The notes: a model not told the origin generated them from the sequence alone. A stretch of 64,000 nucleotides of DNA from Chaetorhynchus papuensis (GCA_013396525.1 VWYX01000695.1:389797-453796); one strand, 5' to 3'; positions 33,881 to 46,620 are shown, numbered from the stretch's first letter. Program-made: numbers and translations.

Positions 33881-36800
33881 ATTGCAGGAGGTGAAAGGTA
33901 CTCTGAATTATAGATTGCCTTTGACCTTTTTTTGGTTTAAATTAAGGATATCATCCAGGAAAGTGCCTCCAGCCAGGACACTGCTTAAACATATGCTTAA
34001 CTTCCACCAGCGGCTGGTGCTCATCAATGGAGATGAAACGCTTGCTTACAGTACAGTGTGTGCATAGACACTACCCCGGTGATGATTAAATACCTTTCCA
34101 AAGAGGAGCGTAAATGACAGTTTCCTATAAAAATGGTAACCAGCGTAGCTCTTGAAATCCAGAAACACCCTCAAATTCATGAAAATATCCACTTAAAATT
34201 CAGGGCAGATATTGAATTTCAGCCACAGAGTATAGATGCATTAAAAGGGAATACTATGAAAATTATACATGTTTCAAAAGGTAAAGGAAACAAAGACTGT
34301 TAATCAAGAAAATAAAAACTAGATATTAGTATGCCATCACAGAGGGATATCAATCTGAACAAACAAACTGAACTTACAAACCACATAAGAGGGAATTAAG
34401 GTCAACTTAGTGTCTTTTCATCAGAGTGTTTTCTGTGATAACTTTGTAAGTGCTCTTAATATATAACAAATAATCTCAGGGCAAAGATCTGTTTGAAGGA
34501 GATATGATTGATGACCTATCATCCCTAATTCACTGTTTATACTCGTAGTGAGCCTATTGGGAAAATACCTCATTCATCAGGGTATTAGTGAATTCAACCA
34601 ACGTATGGCACCTTCATTTTAACAAACTAAAGGAGAAAAGCTAAATGGGGGAAAATTGACAACCATCTCTGATTCTATGATAATGCAATTAGGCTGCTCC
34701 TCTCCAGAGCTTTTGCTAATTCACAAAACAGCTTCAGTCGGCAGGTCATAAATATATGATCATTTTTCACACTTTGAAAAGTAATGATGCCTTGACACGA
34801 ATCAATAAATCTTGCAGAAGTCATTTATACTTTTGTGTTGTGCATACAAATCAGTTTAAAACCAACTATATATTATTTTTGACTCTTACATAGTCTTTGT
34901 TTGCAAAAAATAATTTTGCAGAGGCTTCTGTGTTCCTTGTGTACCCAAAACTCAAAATGAAATCTCTGCCTGTTTTCAGGACCCAGCAATCCTAGACCAG
35001 ATCTTACGGCACTTAAAATCTCATGAAGTCTGATGAAGTTGTAAAAGGAAAGAAGGGTGAGAGGGGAACGAGGTAAAATAGCATTCTTTCTTTTTTCTTT
35101 CTCATTTGGCCTTGAACTTCCTTCTGAAAATATGTGGAGAGTTTCCCAGTTAATATTGAGAATCCCATGGTTAATTCATGCGAGTTCTTACTCTGTACCC
35201 TCAGCAATCTCCGGGGAAAGGCACGTGTTAGGCTTGCCACTATGCATTGCAATGTTTCTATGAGGAAGAAAAGGACAGACACAGTACAAGAAGAAAGGAT
35301 ATCAGAACACCAAAACTTGTCCTTTGGTCTCAGGAGAGATGCAAGAAGAACCACACCTGATTGCTGCATAACAACTGAATCTCGCCACCTGTCTCATTTA
35401 GCAGAAATTTTAAATCCCAGTGATCTTCTTCATGCAAAGTCTGTCTTCTCATAGGATTATGACATATTACATGGTTAAGGTAAATACAATAAACCCCTGA
35501 ATATGTGTATGCCAATAGGAGCAATGCATGTCACTGTTCTGTGACGTAGGAAAGTTATCTCCTTCTGCCCCCCAAGTTTTGTGACTAATAACTGAATAAA
35601 ACCCAAATACATTCCTTATGTCATGAGTATGACAGAATTTTACCTGAGGCAGATGTATGCAAAGATAACCAATAAGACTGAAATGCTAGCCACTGATTCA
35701 GTGACAGAACTGCGCTGTACAACTTAGCAAAACATAAATCATGCCGTACAGTCTCTCTGTACATCCAGGAGCATACCAAGTCACAAAAGCATACTATGGT
35801 AAACAAAGGAATGATCAAGAGTGATCAACAGTAAATGTAAAGATGAACAGGCTGATAAATATTTCAGGTAGCTGCTGATGTTTGCCTTGTTGTTAAAATA
35901 CCTACATGTTTGTTGGGTTTTTTTTGTAGTCTCGGTGTATTCTGCCCTGTCTCCATTATTTGATCTCTATTATGATAAGTAGCCAGTTTGCAAAACGCTG
36001 TGCAACTAAGCCAAACACATACAGCACATGGATGAAAATTTAACAGTGAATTAAAGCTCCCGTGTTTATGTAATTTATATTTCACACACTTAAGAAATAA
36101 AATAATAATATTTTAAACAAAGACAGGATGTATTTTTTTGAATAGACATTAAATAACACATTATGAAATGGTAGTTCAGTAGTAATTTTAAACAGTGTTA
36201 GTTTTCAATCACATATTCTGTAATGAGTATTTTAATAAAATACTGAGGACTGGGTCTCAAGCTGATGGCAATTAATATGGCTTTGCTGAAGTTAGAGGGA
36301 ATTTGTCACGTGCTTGAAGTGTACGTGCTTTTCTGAATCAGAGCCAGGAGACAATCTAGACATTATATCTCCCCCTGATGTCTGATGCTCAGGCTCATGA
36401 TTTTTGAAATTCAAGGGAGAAAGAAAAAGTGCCTCAATAATTGTGTCACTGGCCTGCTCACCAGAGTCATCTGTAACAGACCTGCCCACCATCTATAACT
36501 GCATAGTCTTCTGTCAACTTAATCTGGTTTCCAACATTGCTGAAGGTGTGGTATGCATTTTGTGAAGGTTTTTACAAGGAAAATATTTGGATTAATGATA
36601 TAATTTAGTGGCAATTTAGTGACAGTAGGTCTCAGTAGAGTGACAATAGGATTGAAAAAGTAAACCAGTGGGATACACTTGATTGTGGCTGTTGGGCCGG
36701 CAGCAGGGAAGCTGCAGGAGTCACACTGATTGGCATTGTCACTTTCCCCATTCATCAAGCAAGGCCAGACTTCCCAAATCATTTACCAGATGGGGCAGCT

Positions 36801-37440
36801 CGTCAGTTTAAACACCTGATATGAAGCCATCCGTCATCTGATAACATGATCGTTGGGCTGCAGCTGGCTCGGTGCTCTGCAGCCTGAGTGCACATGTGAT
36901 GGACTGGAGCCAGGGAAGCAGGCTTAGCAGTGCTGCACTCCCCTGATAGGATTTGCAGCCCTCCACTGGACCATGGAACAGGTGGAGACGGAGAGAGAAT
37001 GAAAAAATTACCATGTGTTGCAGGGATTAGAGAGCACACACTTACCACTCCACTTGAATATCAATCAAAGGACAACCTTGAGCCAAACAAATTTAAGGCC
37101 ATCCATGATGTAATACAGAGAATATAGGTTCTTGCATATGTAGACATATCTTCATTTTCCTACAGGGCTTTGAAGGGATACTTGGCAATACTGTAATTTG
37201 CCTTTTGTTTTCTAATGTGGAAGAGAGAACAGATATTTGGAAATACAGCCTTTTTCTACTTTCTTATACAAAGGACATTTTAAACCAGGAAATCTCTTAA
37301 AAAAAAAAAAAGGTGTATTTCTAGAAACTGGTCACAGATCCTGTTAGTTTTTCTCAGCAAGACAAAAGTCTGGACAAGATAGGGAGGAAGTACTATAAAT
37401 TCAAAATATGATAATGCTTACTGAAAGCCAGTCCCATCGC
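33881..37440. other. AT-rich stretch, no gene seen
   Basis: No open frame above 120 codons. The longest, 35013-35369 minus, overlaps two plus-strand frames and is not protein-like. No transposon recognised. A slightly GC-richer patch at 36.7-37.0 kb has overlapping frames on both strands. Confidence 0.45.
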
Positions 37441-37463
37441 TCAAATTCCCCCAGCTATTGATG

Positions 37464-37515
37464 CTCAGATCTTCCTGATTTCAAAGGAGTTAGGGGCCTA
37501 AATGACTCTGTCTGA
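37464..37515 (+). repeat. Possible worn sauropsid interspersed repeat
   Basis: The word series gATTTCAAAGGAGTTAGGGGCCTAAAT parallels a repeat familiar in turtles and birds (atttcaatgggagttaggtgcctaaat). The copy is short and diverged. Family name not assigned. Confidence 0.35.
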
Positions 37516-37766
37516 GGGTCTGTCTTTTAGTGCCTCTGGAGCAATACTGGAAGTCCTTTTTCAGACATCAGGTACCGTGGCTTTGATGTCAGGTAAGTCT
37601 CTCCTGGGACAACCACTCTGAGGGAGATTCTCTGCTGCAGTGTTAACGGGTACAGCAAATGGCTTTAATATGAAAGGGTAACTTCCAGAAAGTTAGATCT
37701 TGTTTTCTGCCCAAACAGAATATTCACCAGCCTCCCTGGGAGGCATCACAACAACAGGATTTCTTT

Positions 37767-37971
37767 CATAGAATTGTAGAATCATAGAAACATAGGATGG
37801 TTTGGGTAGCAAGGGACTTTAAAGATCATCTAGTTTCAACGCCCCTGCCATAAGCAGGGTCAGACCAGGCTGCTCAGAGCTCCATCCAACATGGCCTTGA
37901 ACACTTCCAGGGATGGGACTTCCACAGCTTCTCTGGGTAACACGTTCCAGTGCCTCACAACTTTCTTTGCA
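37767..37971 (-). mobile_element. CR1 LINE, 3' fragment (avian)
   Basis: The plus strand reads the reverse complement of the avian CR1 end, starting with ATAGAATTGTAGAATCATAG octamer-type tail repeats and the diagnostic AAAGATCATCTAGTTTCAAC. Minus-strand translation gives the C-terminus of CR1 ORF2 (VVRHWNVLPREAVEVPSLEVF). 5' truncated, as nearly all CR1 copies are. Similarity fades near 37970; the adjacent GC-richer 37972-38240 is not recognisable CR1. Confidence 0.9.
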
Positions 37972-38240
37972 CAAGTGTGTATCAGCTGATCCCATTTTGG
38001 TGTACACATCCTGGGGGCATTCCTTCTCCTCAGAGCACATGCCTCTGCACTCCTCCTCTTCCTCTTCACAACCTGATGTGGCAGCTGCACCACAGCTCTG
38101 CTGGGTGTGGACGACCAGAAACAGCATTTTGGTGGACAACCTCTTGGAAGGGCTGGCACCGTCCCGCAGCAAGCTGTGGGCTGAACTGGGCTCCTCTGCT
38201 CCAAGGCAGCTCTCTCTCCGTGTGCCACAAATTATAACAA
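37972..38240. other. Unassigned GC-richer segment joined to the CR1 copy
   Basis: The segment continues the CR1 open frame into a 171-codon minus-strand frame (37819-38334) without CR1 similarity that I can see. It is richer in GC than its surroundings and has overlapping frames on both strands. It may be host DNA at the insertion site, a diverged inner part of CR1, or an unrelated repeat. Confidence 0.35.
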
Positions 38241-39544
38241 TAGGGAAACCGTGTCCTTCCCCTGATGATCCAAAGACAAACATCTTTGGGAGCATTGAGT
38301 GTCCCTTGGTCTTCAGGACCCAGTGCTGCTTCATCCAAAGAATAACAACTCCTGAACCTGCTTGAGGTGTCAGTGCCGCAGTTGGTTATTTCAGGATGGA
38401 GATGAGGGAACTCTCCCCGCTGGAGGATACATATGGTCAAGGACAGGATGTAAGATGTGTATTATCAGTGTATATATGCCTTTTCCCTCAAAAACAATTG
38501 CCTATGCAAAATTCTTCCCTTGACTGTGCCTTTTCCTTCCTGAAAATTGTTGCCAGTTAAAGATCTGCTTTTGTGTGAAGATTTATTCCTTTTAGTTCTG
38601 ATCAGATATTAACACATGCCCTTGAAGCAGTTTTTGTGTTGAATTGTTTCCTTTTTTTTTTTTTTGTAATTTCATTTTTTTACAGTTTTTTACTTTGTTA
38701 CAGTTATGTAAACTAAATTAAATACAAGTTTAAGGTTTGGGGCATTTTGTTTTTGGGGGTTTTGTTTTTTTTTTTTTTTCAAACAGAGTCAAAGGAGACA
38801 TTCCCACTTCACTTCTTAAAAGGTTTCATCTCCCCATGGGAATTAACCTGCAATTGCAGCGTGAAATGTTTGAGTTCTTTTGTGAGAAGGGGACACTGTT
38901 TTGTCAAAAACTCATTACCCAGCGGTAGACACTTAAAAGCATCTGAGATGCTGTAATTTATGTTTGAGACAAATGGAATAAACTGTAAGGTATTTGCTGA
39001 ATGGCAAGTTAAAAGATTGTAATTTATTTATTATACACCTTTTGTCTTACTTTGATTTTTTCTATATATATACTCTATAGCCATTCTCTGTTAGACAAAT
39101 TCTGCTTCTTTTTCTATTTCAATGAATGTCTTTGTCCAAGATTGATAGTAGGGGACTAATCTCAGATATGAGGAAAGCTTAGAAGACATGCAAAAATTGT
39201 ATTTAGAGATACAGCATTAAAAAGGTGAAAACTCATGAAAGGATCATAGGAAATAATATAAATTTTGAGAACTACTCAGATATCTGCAGACATACAAAAA
39301 GATCCTTCCTTCCAGCAGAGATGGCAGAAAAGTTCAGCTAAAACTTGAGAATGAATTACTGAAAAAAAATGCCCCATGCCTCATTAGCACAAATGATTCA
39401 TGATATTTTCATGATGAAACAAAAGGTTTTATGCTGGCAATATACCTTTAAATCTGTTTCTGTTGACAACTGCTTTTATATATTGATAGAATAAAAATTA
39501 GTAACTTCAAACAACAACAAGAGTATTTTATGAGAGGAAGCATG

Positions 39545-39600
39545 ACTTTATTCCCAGCATAAAAATGGAGAAGCTGAGACAGATGAAGTGAGTTTATATC
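39545..39600 (+). mobile_element. Possible MIR-like SINE fragment
   Basis: The phrase TTATTCCCAGCATAAAAATGGAGAAGCTGAGACAG follows the pattern of the conserved core-SINE/L2 3' region (ttattcccattttacaaatggggaaactgaggca). Short and diverged, so the assignment is tentative. Confidence 0.4.
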
Positions 39601-40420
39601 CCTGTGAGGATTGTATCAGGTGATGGTCAGAACTTAGGTTTGGTTTTAAGCTGTAAGAAAGTTTTGGTTTTGGTGTTGTTTTTTCTCCCTCACTTTTAAT
39701 CTAGAAGCTAAATAATACACACAGGTGTACAGATGATTTGTGAAGAAAGTACAAAGCAGAAAAATAAGACAGAAGTGACAGAAAGTGGTGACAGAGGGTT
39801 ATTTTCTATCTAAATTTGTCCAAGTGTTCAAAAGAGCATAATCTTAATTTTTTATATAGTGCATGGGTATCTTTAGGTGCCTTAATTGCCTAAGTATGGT
39901 GTTACATTTACTTAGACACAAATAGGTGAATTAATTTCATTTCAGTCCTCTTTATTCTAATTTGTTGTTGATAAATAAAAAAATCTCCACTAAAACCATC
40001 AGGTATTGAAGTGAAAATCCAAATTTAAGAAGCAGGCAAAACAGGAAAAACAAGCAAGCTTATAACTAGATGTCTCTAAACACAAGACATCCCAGTTTTC
40101 AAATCCATTTCTCGCATCTTTAGAATCTTCAACCACCTCCCACTGAAGTAAATTATTTTTTTCCCCCTGCATCCTGAAGCTCGACTGAGTTCTTTTTATA
40201 CAGCACCATGGAGAAAATATAATAATAAAATCCAATAATAATAATACCAGTTGTCATGGATGTACAGAAAAATTTGTAGAAGACACCCTGAACACTTAAA
40301 ATTACATATTTACATGTCTTCTCTGCATCTTTAACACAGAAGTAAAATTCATGTCTTGCTGATAACCTTGGTGCCAGAATGTCACATTCTCTTTTTATTA
40401 TCCTTTCTTTTGCAGTTGGG

Positions 40421-40440
40421 AAAAAAAAAAAAAAAAAAAA
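40421..40440 (+). repeat. A20 homopolymer
   Basis: The longest homopolymer of the window, preceded by GTTGGG and followed by GCAGC. No retroposed gene body was recognised before it. Confidence 0.95.
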
Positions 40441-41661
40441 GCAGCACATTACAATCCTCATATGTAAATTCTATAAGCTTTACTGTTCTCCTCAGGTGTG
40501 CATGCCAAGTTTTCATTATGAAGGCTCCCCGCTGTGAAAAAAAGGTAGATTTTCACTTTCATGTGTCTGTTCCTTTGTGGTAGAAAGGCTTGAAACATTA
40601 ATGAGTAAACTAAACTAAAACTGTACAGACATTCCTGCAGGAAATTGGGTAAGTTTCTGATTCTGAGGGGAAGAAATTCAACTAGGTCAATAAAATCGTG
40701 TGATTTTGACACTGTGAAGTCAGTTGTCACTAAGGAGTTACCCGTGCTATTTTTATTCATGTTAATGGCATTTTTATGCCCTGGTGTTTTGTTTTGAAGA
40801 TTTTATCCCACTGAACCAGAAGACACAAAAGAAAAGAATAAAAAAAAAAAAAAAGCATGGAAAAGAAAAAAAATTTTTTCACAAGCACAAGTTGAAGGCT
40901 GATATCTGTGATGACTTTTTCTCTCTAAAATGATTCTACTAAGTCATCATATCATACCACCATGAGTTATGTTAGATGCAACATTAGGGATAAAAGTGGT
41001 ATCTTAATTAAACAATCATTATTTACAGCTGTAAATCATTGTACAATAGGTTAAATGGGTGTACAAGTGACAAGATATCTTTAAGTCCAACGTATATATC
41101 AATACTCTTATATATATAAATTAAAATTAATCCTTTTTCGCTCAATAAATGTTAATATTTTTAAAGAAAAAAAGAAGAATAATTTATCCTTTCATATAGG
41201 TGGGATGTTGATGTGGCAGAGTTCACTGGAAGACTTACAGTAAAGCAGATTTAATTGATAGTGGCGTATCTAAATTTTAAATTGATAAATAAATCAATTG
41301 ATGAATTGATAATTAAAATAAACCAAAACAACCACCAAGTCTACCTAGAAATTGTGTTTGTTTGTAGAGGAAATTGCTTTGACATGAACAGCCAACGGAA
41401 AAATAAGAAATCGTTTCTCTCTTGCAGGAAGTGTAAACATTTCTTTTTCGATTTCATTAAGTAACCAACTTTTTTTCCAGCTAGATCTAGGTTTTTAGTT
41501 TTCCCAAGGATGAAGCCGAGATCCAGGCAGAGATTCAAGTAAGGAGCTTGCTGTAGTCTCACCGAGCATATCTCAGCAGAGCATCATAAATTTATTCCAA
41601 AACCAACCTTGGAGACTGAGATTCTTCACTCAGAATGACAATGAACGCTTGTCTAAGAGAG

Positions 41662-41678
41662 AAAAAAAAAAAAAAAAA
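41662..41678 (+). repeat. A17 homopolymer
   Basis: Run of 17 A after GAGAG; no associated retroposon recognised. Confidence 0.9.
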
Positions 41679-42251
41679 GGAAACTACTGCATCTAAAAGG
41701 TACCTGATTCTTAAATGCTGATGAAAATAGGTTTTATTTATGTTTCTTAGAAAAGGGGAAATTCAATACAGTATTCAATATTTGGGTCATAACAGGAAGT
41801 CAATCATCACTCTGTGTTATTCTGGCTGGTCAGAACCTGTAATAGAAATAGAAGAATGGTGGGGTTTTTTTAAGGAGAGTGGAGATTATTGAGCTCAATG
41901 GACTGATAAGCAGCTGGGAGGTGTCAGGGTGTCCTCCTGCCACACACCCTGCTCAGTCTGTCCAAAAGCTGGTGGCTCACACCCAGCCTTCAGGCACGGC
42001 CCCAGCCTAAGGCCACCAATTGCTGGTACCCACCAATGGCAGGACTTCCCTCACTGTAGCATCCCTCTGCCAGTCACACAGGACAGAAAATGCTGCTGGC
42101 CTCCCCCTTCATTTCCCTCAATTAAGTAAATATCTTTGATAAGAAGGGAAATTAGACCAAACTTTCTTGCCGGTCTTTCAATTGCATGCAAGTTTTCCAA
42201 TTTCTGTGTATCTCATGCAGCAACCTGTTTCTGAGCAGAGGCACGAAAGGA

Positions 42252-42615
42252 TCTCTCTGAGCGACCTTATCACTCTCTACAACTCCCTGAAAGGTGGTTG
42301 TGGTGAGGTGGGGGTTGGTCTCTTTTTCCGGGCAACAACTGACAGAACAAGAGGACACAGTCTTAAGCTGCGCCAAGGAAAATATAGATTGGATATTAGG
42401 AAGAAGTTTTTTACAGAAAGAGTCATAAAATATTGGAATGGTCTACCCAGAGAGGTGGTGGAGTCACCATCCCTGGATGTGTTTAAAAGAGATTGGATGT
42501 AGTGCTCAGTGCCATGGTTTAGTTTAGGTGAGGTGTTGGGGCATGGGTTGGACTCGATGATCTTGAAGGTCTCTTCCAACCTGGCGATTCTGTGATAACA
42601 CTGCATTCTGTGATG
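42252..42615 (+). mobile_element. CR1 LINE, 3' fragment (avian)
   Basis: Starts in the conserved GACCTTATCACTCTCTACAA region and runs through the C-terminal ORF2 segment (FFTERVIKYWNGLPREVVES). It ends with the 3' untranslated signature TTGGACTCGATGATCTTGAA and GATTCTGTGAT repeats up to about 42615. The frame is open for about 111 codons at 42167-42502, but the 5' part of the element is missing. This is the least decayed CR1 copy here, and it lies directly upstream of a much older SINE. Confidence 0.93.
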
Positions 42616-42649
42616 TGATAGAATCACATCTGCTAAATATTACAATAGT

Positions 42650-42830
42650 GCAATTTATGACCTCAAAGTGCTTGACAAACATTTTTTGATTACGCTCCAT
42701 ACCACTGTAAGACAGCTAAGTTTAATTTTCCATATATCACAGATGGAGAAAGTGAAATTGTAAGGGTGTTAAGTGACTTGACCAGAAACCAAATAACTCC
42801 AGGAGCTGGAAATACAGGCCCTGATACAGG
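42650..42830 (+). mobile_element. Ancient MIR/L3-type SINE
   Basis: The phrases CAAAGTGCTTGACAAAC, ATCACAGATGGAGAAAGTGA, TTAAGTGACTTGACCAGAAACC and GGAGCTGGAAATACAGGC occur in the same order and spacing as the amniote core-SINE/L2-type 3' region (aaagtgctttacaaa... cagatggggaaactga... gttaagtgacttgcccaagg... agctgggaa). Old and diverged. A CR1 inserted a few bases upstream. Confidence 0.6.
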
Positions 42831-42900
42831 AAACTACCGGAGCAGATGCTTAACTTTCAGCATTGAAGCATTCAATACAAGACAAGCACTTTAACAGAAG
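42820..42900 (+). repeat. Possible worn hairpin repeat of sauropsid type
   Basis: GGCCCTGATACAGGAAAC followed by CAGATGCTTAACTTTCAGCATTGAAGCATT resembles the interspersed repeat frequent in turtles and crocodilians (ggccctgatcctgcaaac... tgcttaactttaagcat). Its first bases overlap the end of the SINE. Tentative. Confidence 0.35.
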
Positions 42901-45300
42901 GGCAAAATACTGCATGGAAAATTCTCCAGTCATCCCATTTTTCAGCTACTACAAAAAAGGAATATTAGCCTTAACTTGCTATCTAACAGCTTGAAAATAG
43001 CCCCTGATATACCATACAAAAATATTGCACTCTCTATTGTCTGCTCACTTCCCCCAGATAATATTGATCCAAGTTCTGGGGCACTGCTGAATCTGGTGTA
43101 GTGGGAATAGAAAAGAGAGCAGACTTTGATTTTTAAAATATGTATATCAGGGCTAGTTAAGGGAGGAGTCCACTCTTAGGCAGGCATACTGCAAGAAGAA
43201 TGAAAGAGTCAACAGAATAAAAAAAATCAGTCGATGTCATTAGGTGTCCTGTGAGTGAGAGGTTGCCTGGTTCCTGCTCTCACTACTCACTCCTGTGGGC
43301 TGCTTTGCTGGTGGACAGCAGTTTGTTTTATCAGCACTCAGGATTCCGTCGGGATAAACATTCTTACTTTATCAAAACCTGGACAGCAAATCTCCTCAGG
43401 AGACGTTTTCATCAGATCTCTGGTAAGTTGTAGTAGTGGCTGGCAAGATTAGCTTCTTGATTTTCTCTACCTTTGGCAAGAAATGCTAAATAATATTAAC
43501 ATTTAATAAGTGTAGCTCAGATTTCTCAGTATTTAAGAAAATATTCAGTTCAGTCCCTGTTCGATCATCTGTTTTGACCCTTGCTGTAACTCCAAACTTT
43601 AACTCAATAAATATGTCAGTTCCACATTTATAAATAAAAATTTGTGAACCTGAGAAGCCTTGGGTTGGAATCCTTGCATCTAGGATTCACTTCTAGGCAT
43701 GATCTGAAGCACATTCCTCTGTAAATTCCTGGGACTTGATTCATCCCTTGAAGCAGAGGTATGGAAAAGGAAATGCCCTTTTTAACCACATGGTATGCAC
43801 TGCTCTAGAGCATCTTTCTGCCAGAGACCACCTCTACAATCTGGCATCTCTTACGGGTTTCGGTTTTGTTTTTCAGGGGAGAACCCGCCGTGGGGCATTC
43901 CCCTGGAGCAGCCCCACCCTCCCCAGCCAGTACTGCTGGTGAGCTGGATGATGTCCATCACAGATGGCAGGATGGTGTGAGAGCCATGGACAGTTTGCAG
44001 CTCTTCAGCTCCCCTTTAATTCCTTTTTCCTCTACAGCCTCTCAGGACTTGATCCACAGATACAGGGGTCTGCATAAACAACAGCCAAATCTGCTCATGC
44101 AGTGTGCCTGGAAATAAATATTCCTTTCTGGTATTTGGATCTGCACATGGATCTTGGCACTATTCAGAGCCAGATTAAAGGAAGCAGGCTAAAATAATGT
44201 GGGAAAGTGGGGGAAAAGAAATATATGCACAGAGTAGATTTGACCATTTCCTTTTTATAGTACTTGCTAAACACGCTATACTGTAACTTAGATATTCGGT
44301 CATGTTAAAATTTATTTTTGGTGTTGAGTACATTGAGATGGCCTCTTGAGTCCATCAGTAATTTAATACCAACACAAATTACTGGGCCCAGTGAAGCATT
44401 AAGATCAAGGATGACCTCTTATTACATGCCTTTTGGTGGCTGTCATTACAAGAGCAGGTCCCATAACATGGGATGCTGTGCCCCAGAAGTTGAAACCATG
44501 TTGTGAGAATACAGAGGAGAGAGTAGATATATCAGCAGTAAGATCACAAGCTGATAATGTGACTAACCTTGTAAAAATAAACCAATACTAAATATTAAAA
44601 ATGCATAAATAAATATTTCCCCTTTCCCAAAAGGTAGCGTGGAGAACAATTCTGACTACACATAATATCAATACATTGTCTGTATTTAATATAAGGGTTT
44701 AAAAAAAACCCCAAAAAACAAAAAACCAAACCCTGAATAAAGAGGATATGGGATTCCTACCAAAAGTACTTGTTCCTTGTTCCCTGTTACCCCTCCCAAG
44801 ATTTTAGAATTAGTAGGCTGCTTTAATCAAGAGAATATTTTCTTTTCTGGAATGTGGTTTTTAAGTAACACATGCGCTACTCTCTATGACCTTGATGTAT
44901 GTTGGAAAACAATAACTACTAGATACTTATTTTTAGATGATAAAGTAATTTTAGGAGGCAAGGGCTATTAATACTGTGCAGCGTGTACTCAAACAATAAA
45001 TGTGACTTGTTTGTGACTAACTTCTAATAGCAGAACACAGTATATCATGAAATGTAGGTCTTTCCTGGCAAGCAATTCAGGCAAAATGAGCTAAAAAAGC
45101 ATTTTTCTTGCACTCACTTTAGAAAAGAAGAATTGTAAAGTGTTAAACTTCTTCAATCTACATGTGTAAAAAAATCTTTCTCCTATAATAGTCATTTCAT
45201 CCTAGTTCTGCTCATGTAAGGGATGAGTTTGAATAGAGGAACATGCAGAATAACATACTTTATCCACTCGATCTACTTAGCTGTATTCTTCTCTCTGACT
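42901..45300. other. AT-rich stretch, no gene seen
   Basis: Open frames below 90 codons. The frames at 43736-44117 overlap in three phases in a GC-richer patch and are not protein-like. Confidence 0.5.
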
Positions 45301-45420
45301 AACAGCTGAAAAGTGAGTCTAATTTGCTGATGAATATAATTAGAAGCAAATGATCCATTACATTAACTTTAATGAGCTGCAGCAGGTCACTTGGTTATGG
45401 ATGACACCGTACAAAGGTTA
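45300..45420. promoter_or_regulatory. Candidate conserved block with TAAT/POU-type words
   Basis: ATATAATTAGAAGCAAATGATCC, TTAACTTTAATGAG and GCAGCAGGTCAC occur within 120 bp of non-repetitive DNA. Similar homeodomain/POU clusters are typical of developmental enhancers; conservation untested. Confidence 0.25.
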
Positions 45421-46173
45421 TAGTTCAGAACGATACTAAATTTCTGACAGTCACCCACAAAGCTTTTGTGCAGTAGACACAACAAACACTTACCAAGTCC
45501 TGGTCACAGAAGGGACTAGATTTCATAGCCCACTGCTATCTGCTGAAGCTTTAGTTCTACAGTTTAATAATTCATAATTATCTCATATAACTGACAGCCA
45601 CGTAATAAAGGGCAGTATCTTAGTGGTCTGGTGGTATTGGGGTGTGAGAGCACGGTTTTCACAACTAGCATATTTTCTCAGATGAGGGTCAAAGAACTCA
45701 TCCCAAATTTATATTTGTTTCTCAAACACTGGGGGAAAAAAAAAGGTAGGGTAAGAGAGCCCAGGATAGTCAAATGTAACAGTCTCATCTGTACTCTCAA
45801 AAGGAGTTTAGCTCACAGAAGGAATCTTAATTTCATAATATTAATTAAACTCTAGAAGGTAAAAATAGCCAAATGAATGACCTAAAACACTGGTATTAGA
45901 TAGTGATGATTTTCCATATGCTATTTTCTTTGACTAAAGTCTCGCACCTCTGGAATTGTGTTACTGGGAGAAGGCAATTCTGTATTCACTTCAAGACAAA
46001 CACTTCAATCTAGATATTCTAGACATCCACTTTATGTTAGGGATTAAAATTGCCTTAATCAGAAAACTTCTTATGAACCCAGTCTGAGCTCTGTCAGAAG
46101 TTATCATCTCAGTGCCTCGCAGGCACCGAGCTGAGCCAGCCGAGCACGGGACCTGCCTGCCGGGGGCTCAGGG

Positions 46174-46215
46174 CCGCCTGGTGTGGGCTCACAGCCGCCT
46201 GGTGTGGGCTCACAG
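46174..46215. repeat. Perfect 21-bp tandem duplication in a GC-rich patch
   Basis: Two identical 21-bp units, 46174-46194 and 46195-46215, begin CCGCCTGG and end CTCACAG. A degenerate partial copy precedes them and CAGCTGGATC repeats follow. They sit in a local GC-rich island (about 46110-46260) in AT-rich DNA. Confidence 0.9.
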
Positions 46216-46439
46216 CTGGATCCCAGCTGGATCTGATCTGACCTAGCTGGAGTGAGTGCTCACTTCGGGCAGGGCAGGCTCAGGCAATTCATCCTGCAGC
46301 TCACCTCCAGCAGAAGGAGGCAGGCAACTGGCATCTGCTGCACTAACACAGCTGTTTCTGATCACCGGCCAGCAGCCACCTCACACCGGACTGGGGATTC
46401 CTCTTTTTCAGCTGCACTAAAAGCACTGCTCTCCAGAGT

Positions 46440-46620
46440 GATTGCCGATAGATTTAGGGGGAATATTCATTCATGCATTGTCCTTTTTTTTCTCGGCTAT
46501 CTACAAGTTGTCTTTACTTTGAAAAGGTTACATTTAATAGATGATTATCTATTTTTAGACCGTGATGAACTGCCTAATTTGACTGCTTGTTACTCTTATT
46601 TTTGATTTGTATTTGATCAC
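46440..46620. promoter_or_regulatory. Candidate regulatory block with a perfect MEF2 site
   Basis: CTATTTTTAG at 46549-46558 is an exact MEF2 consensus (YTAWWWWTAR). It is accompanied by ATTCATTCATGCATTG near 46466 and TTTAATAGATGATTATC. No repeat or frame of interest. Function is inferred from the motif alone. Confidence 0.3.

Larger units (their letters stand above)
38241..42245. other. AT-rich stretch, no gene seen
   Basis: Many homopolymer runs: T14 at 38652-38665, T15 at 38765-38779, A20 at 40421-40440, A15 at 40840-40854, A17 at 41662-41678. A MIR-like fragment may lie at about 39545-39600. No open frame of interest. A GC-richer patch at 41.92-42.11 kb has no feature I recognise. Confidence 0.45.

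Noticed and set aside
40421..40440. A20 as the tail of a processed pseudogene
   Set aside because: No coding-like or repeat body before it and no target-site duplication recognised; such retropseudogenes are rare in birds.
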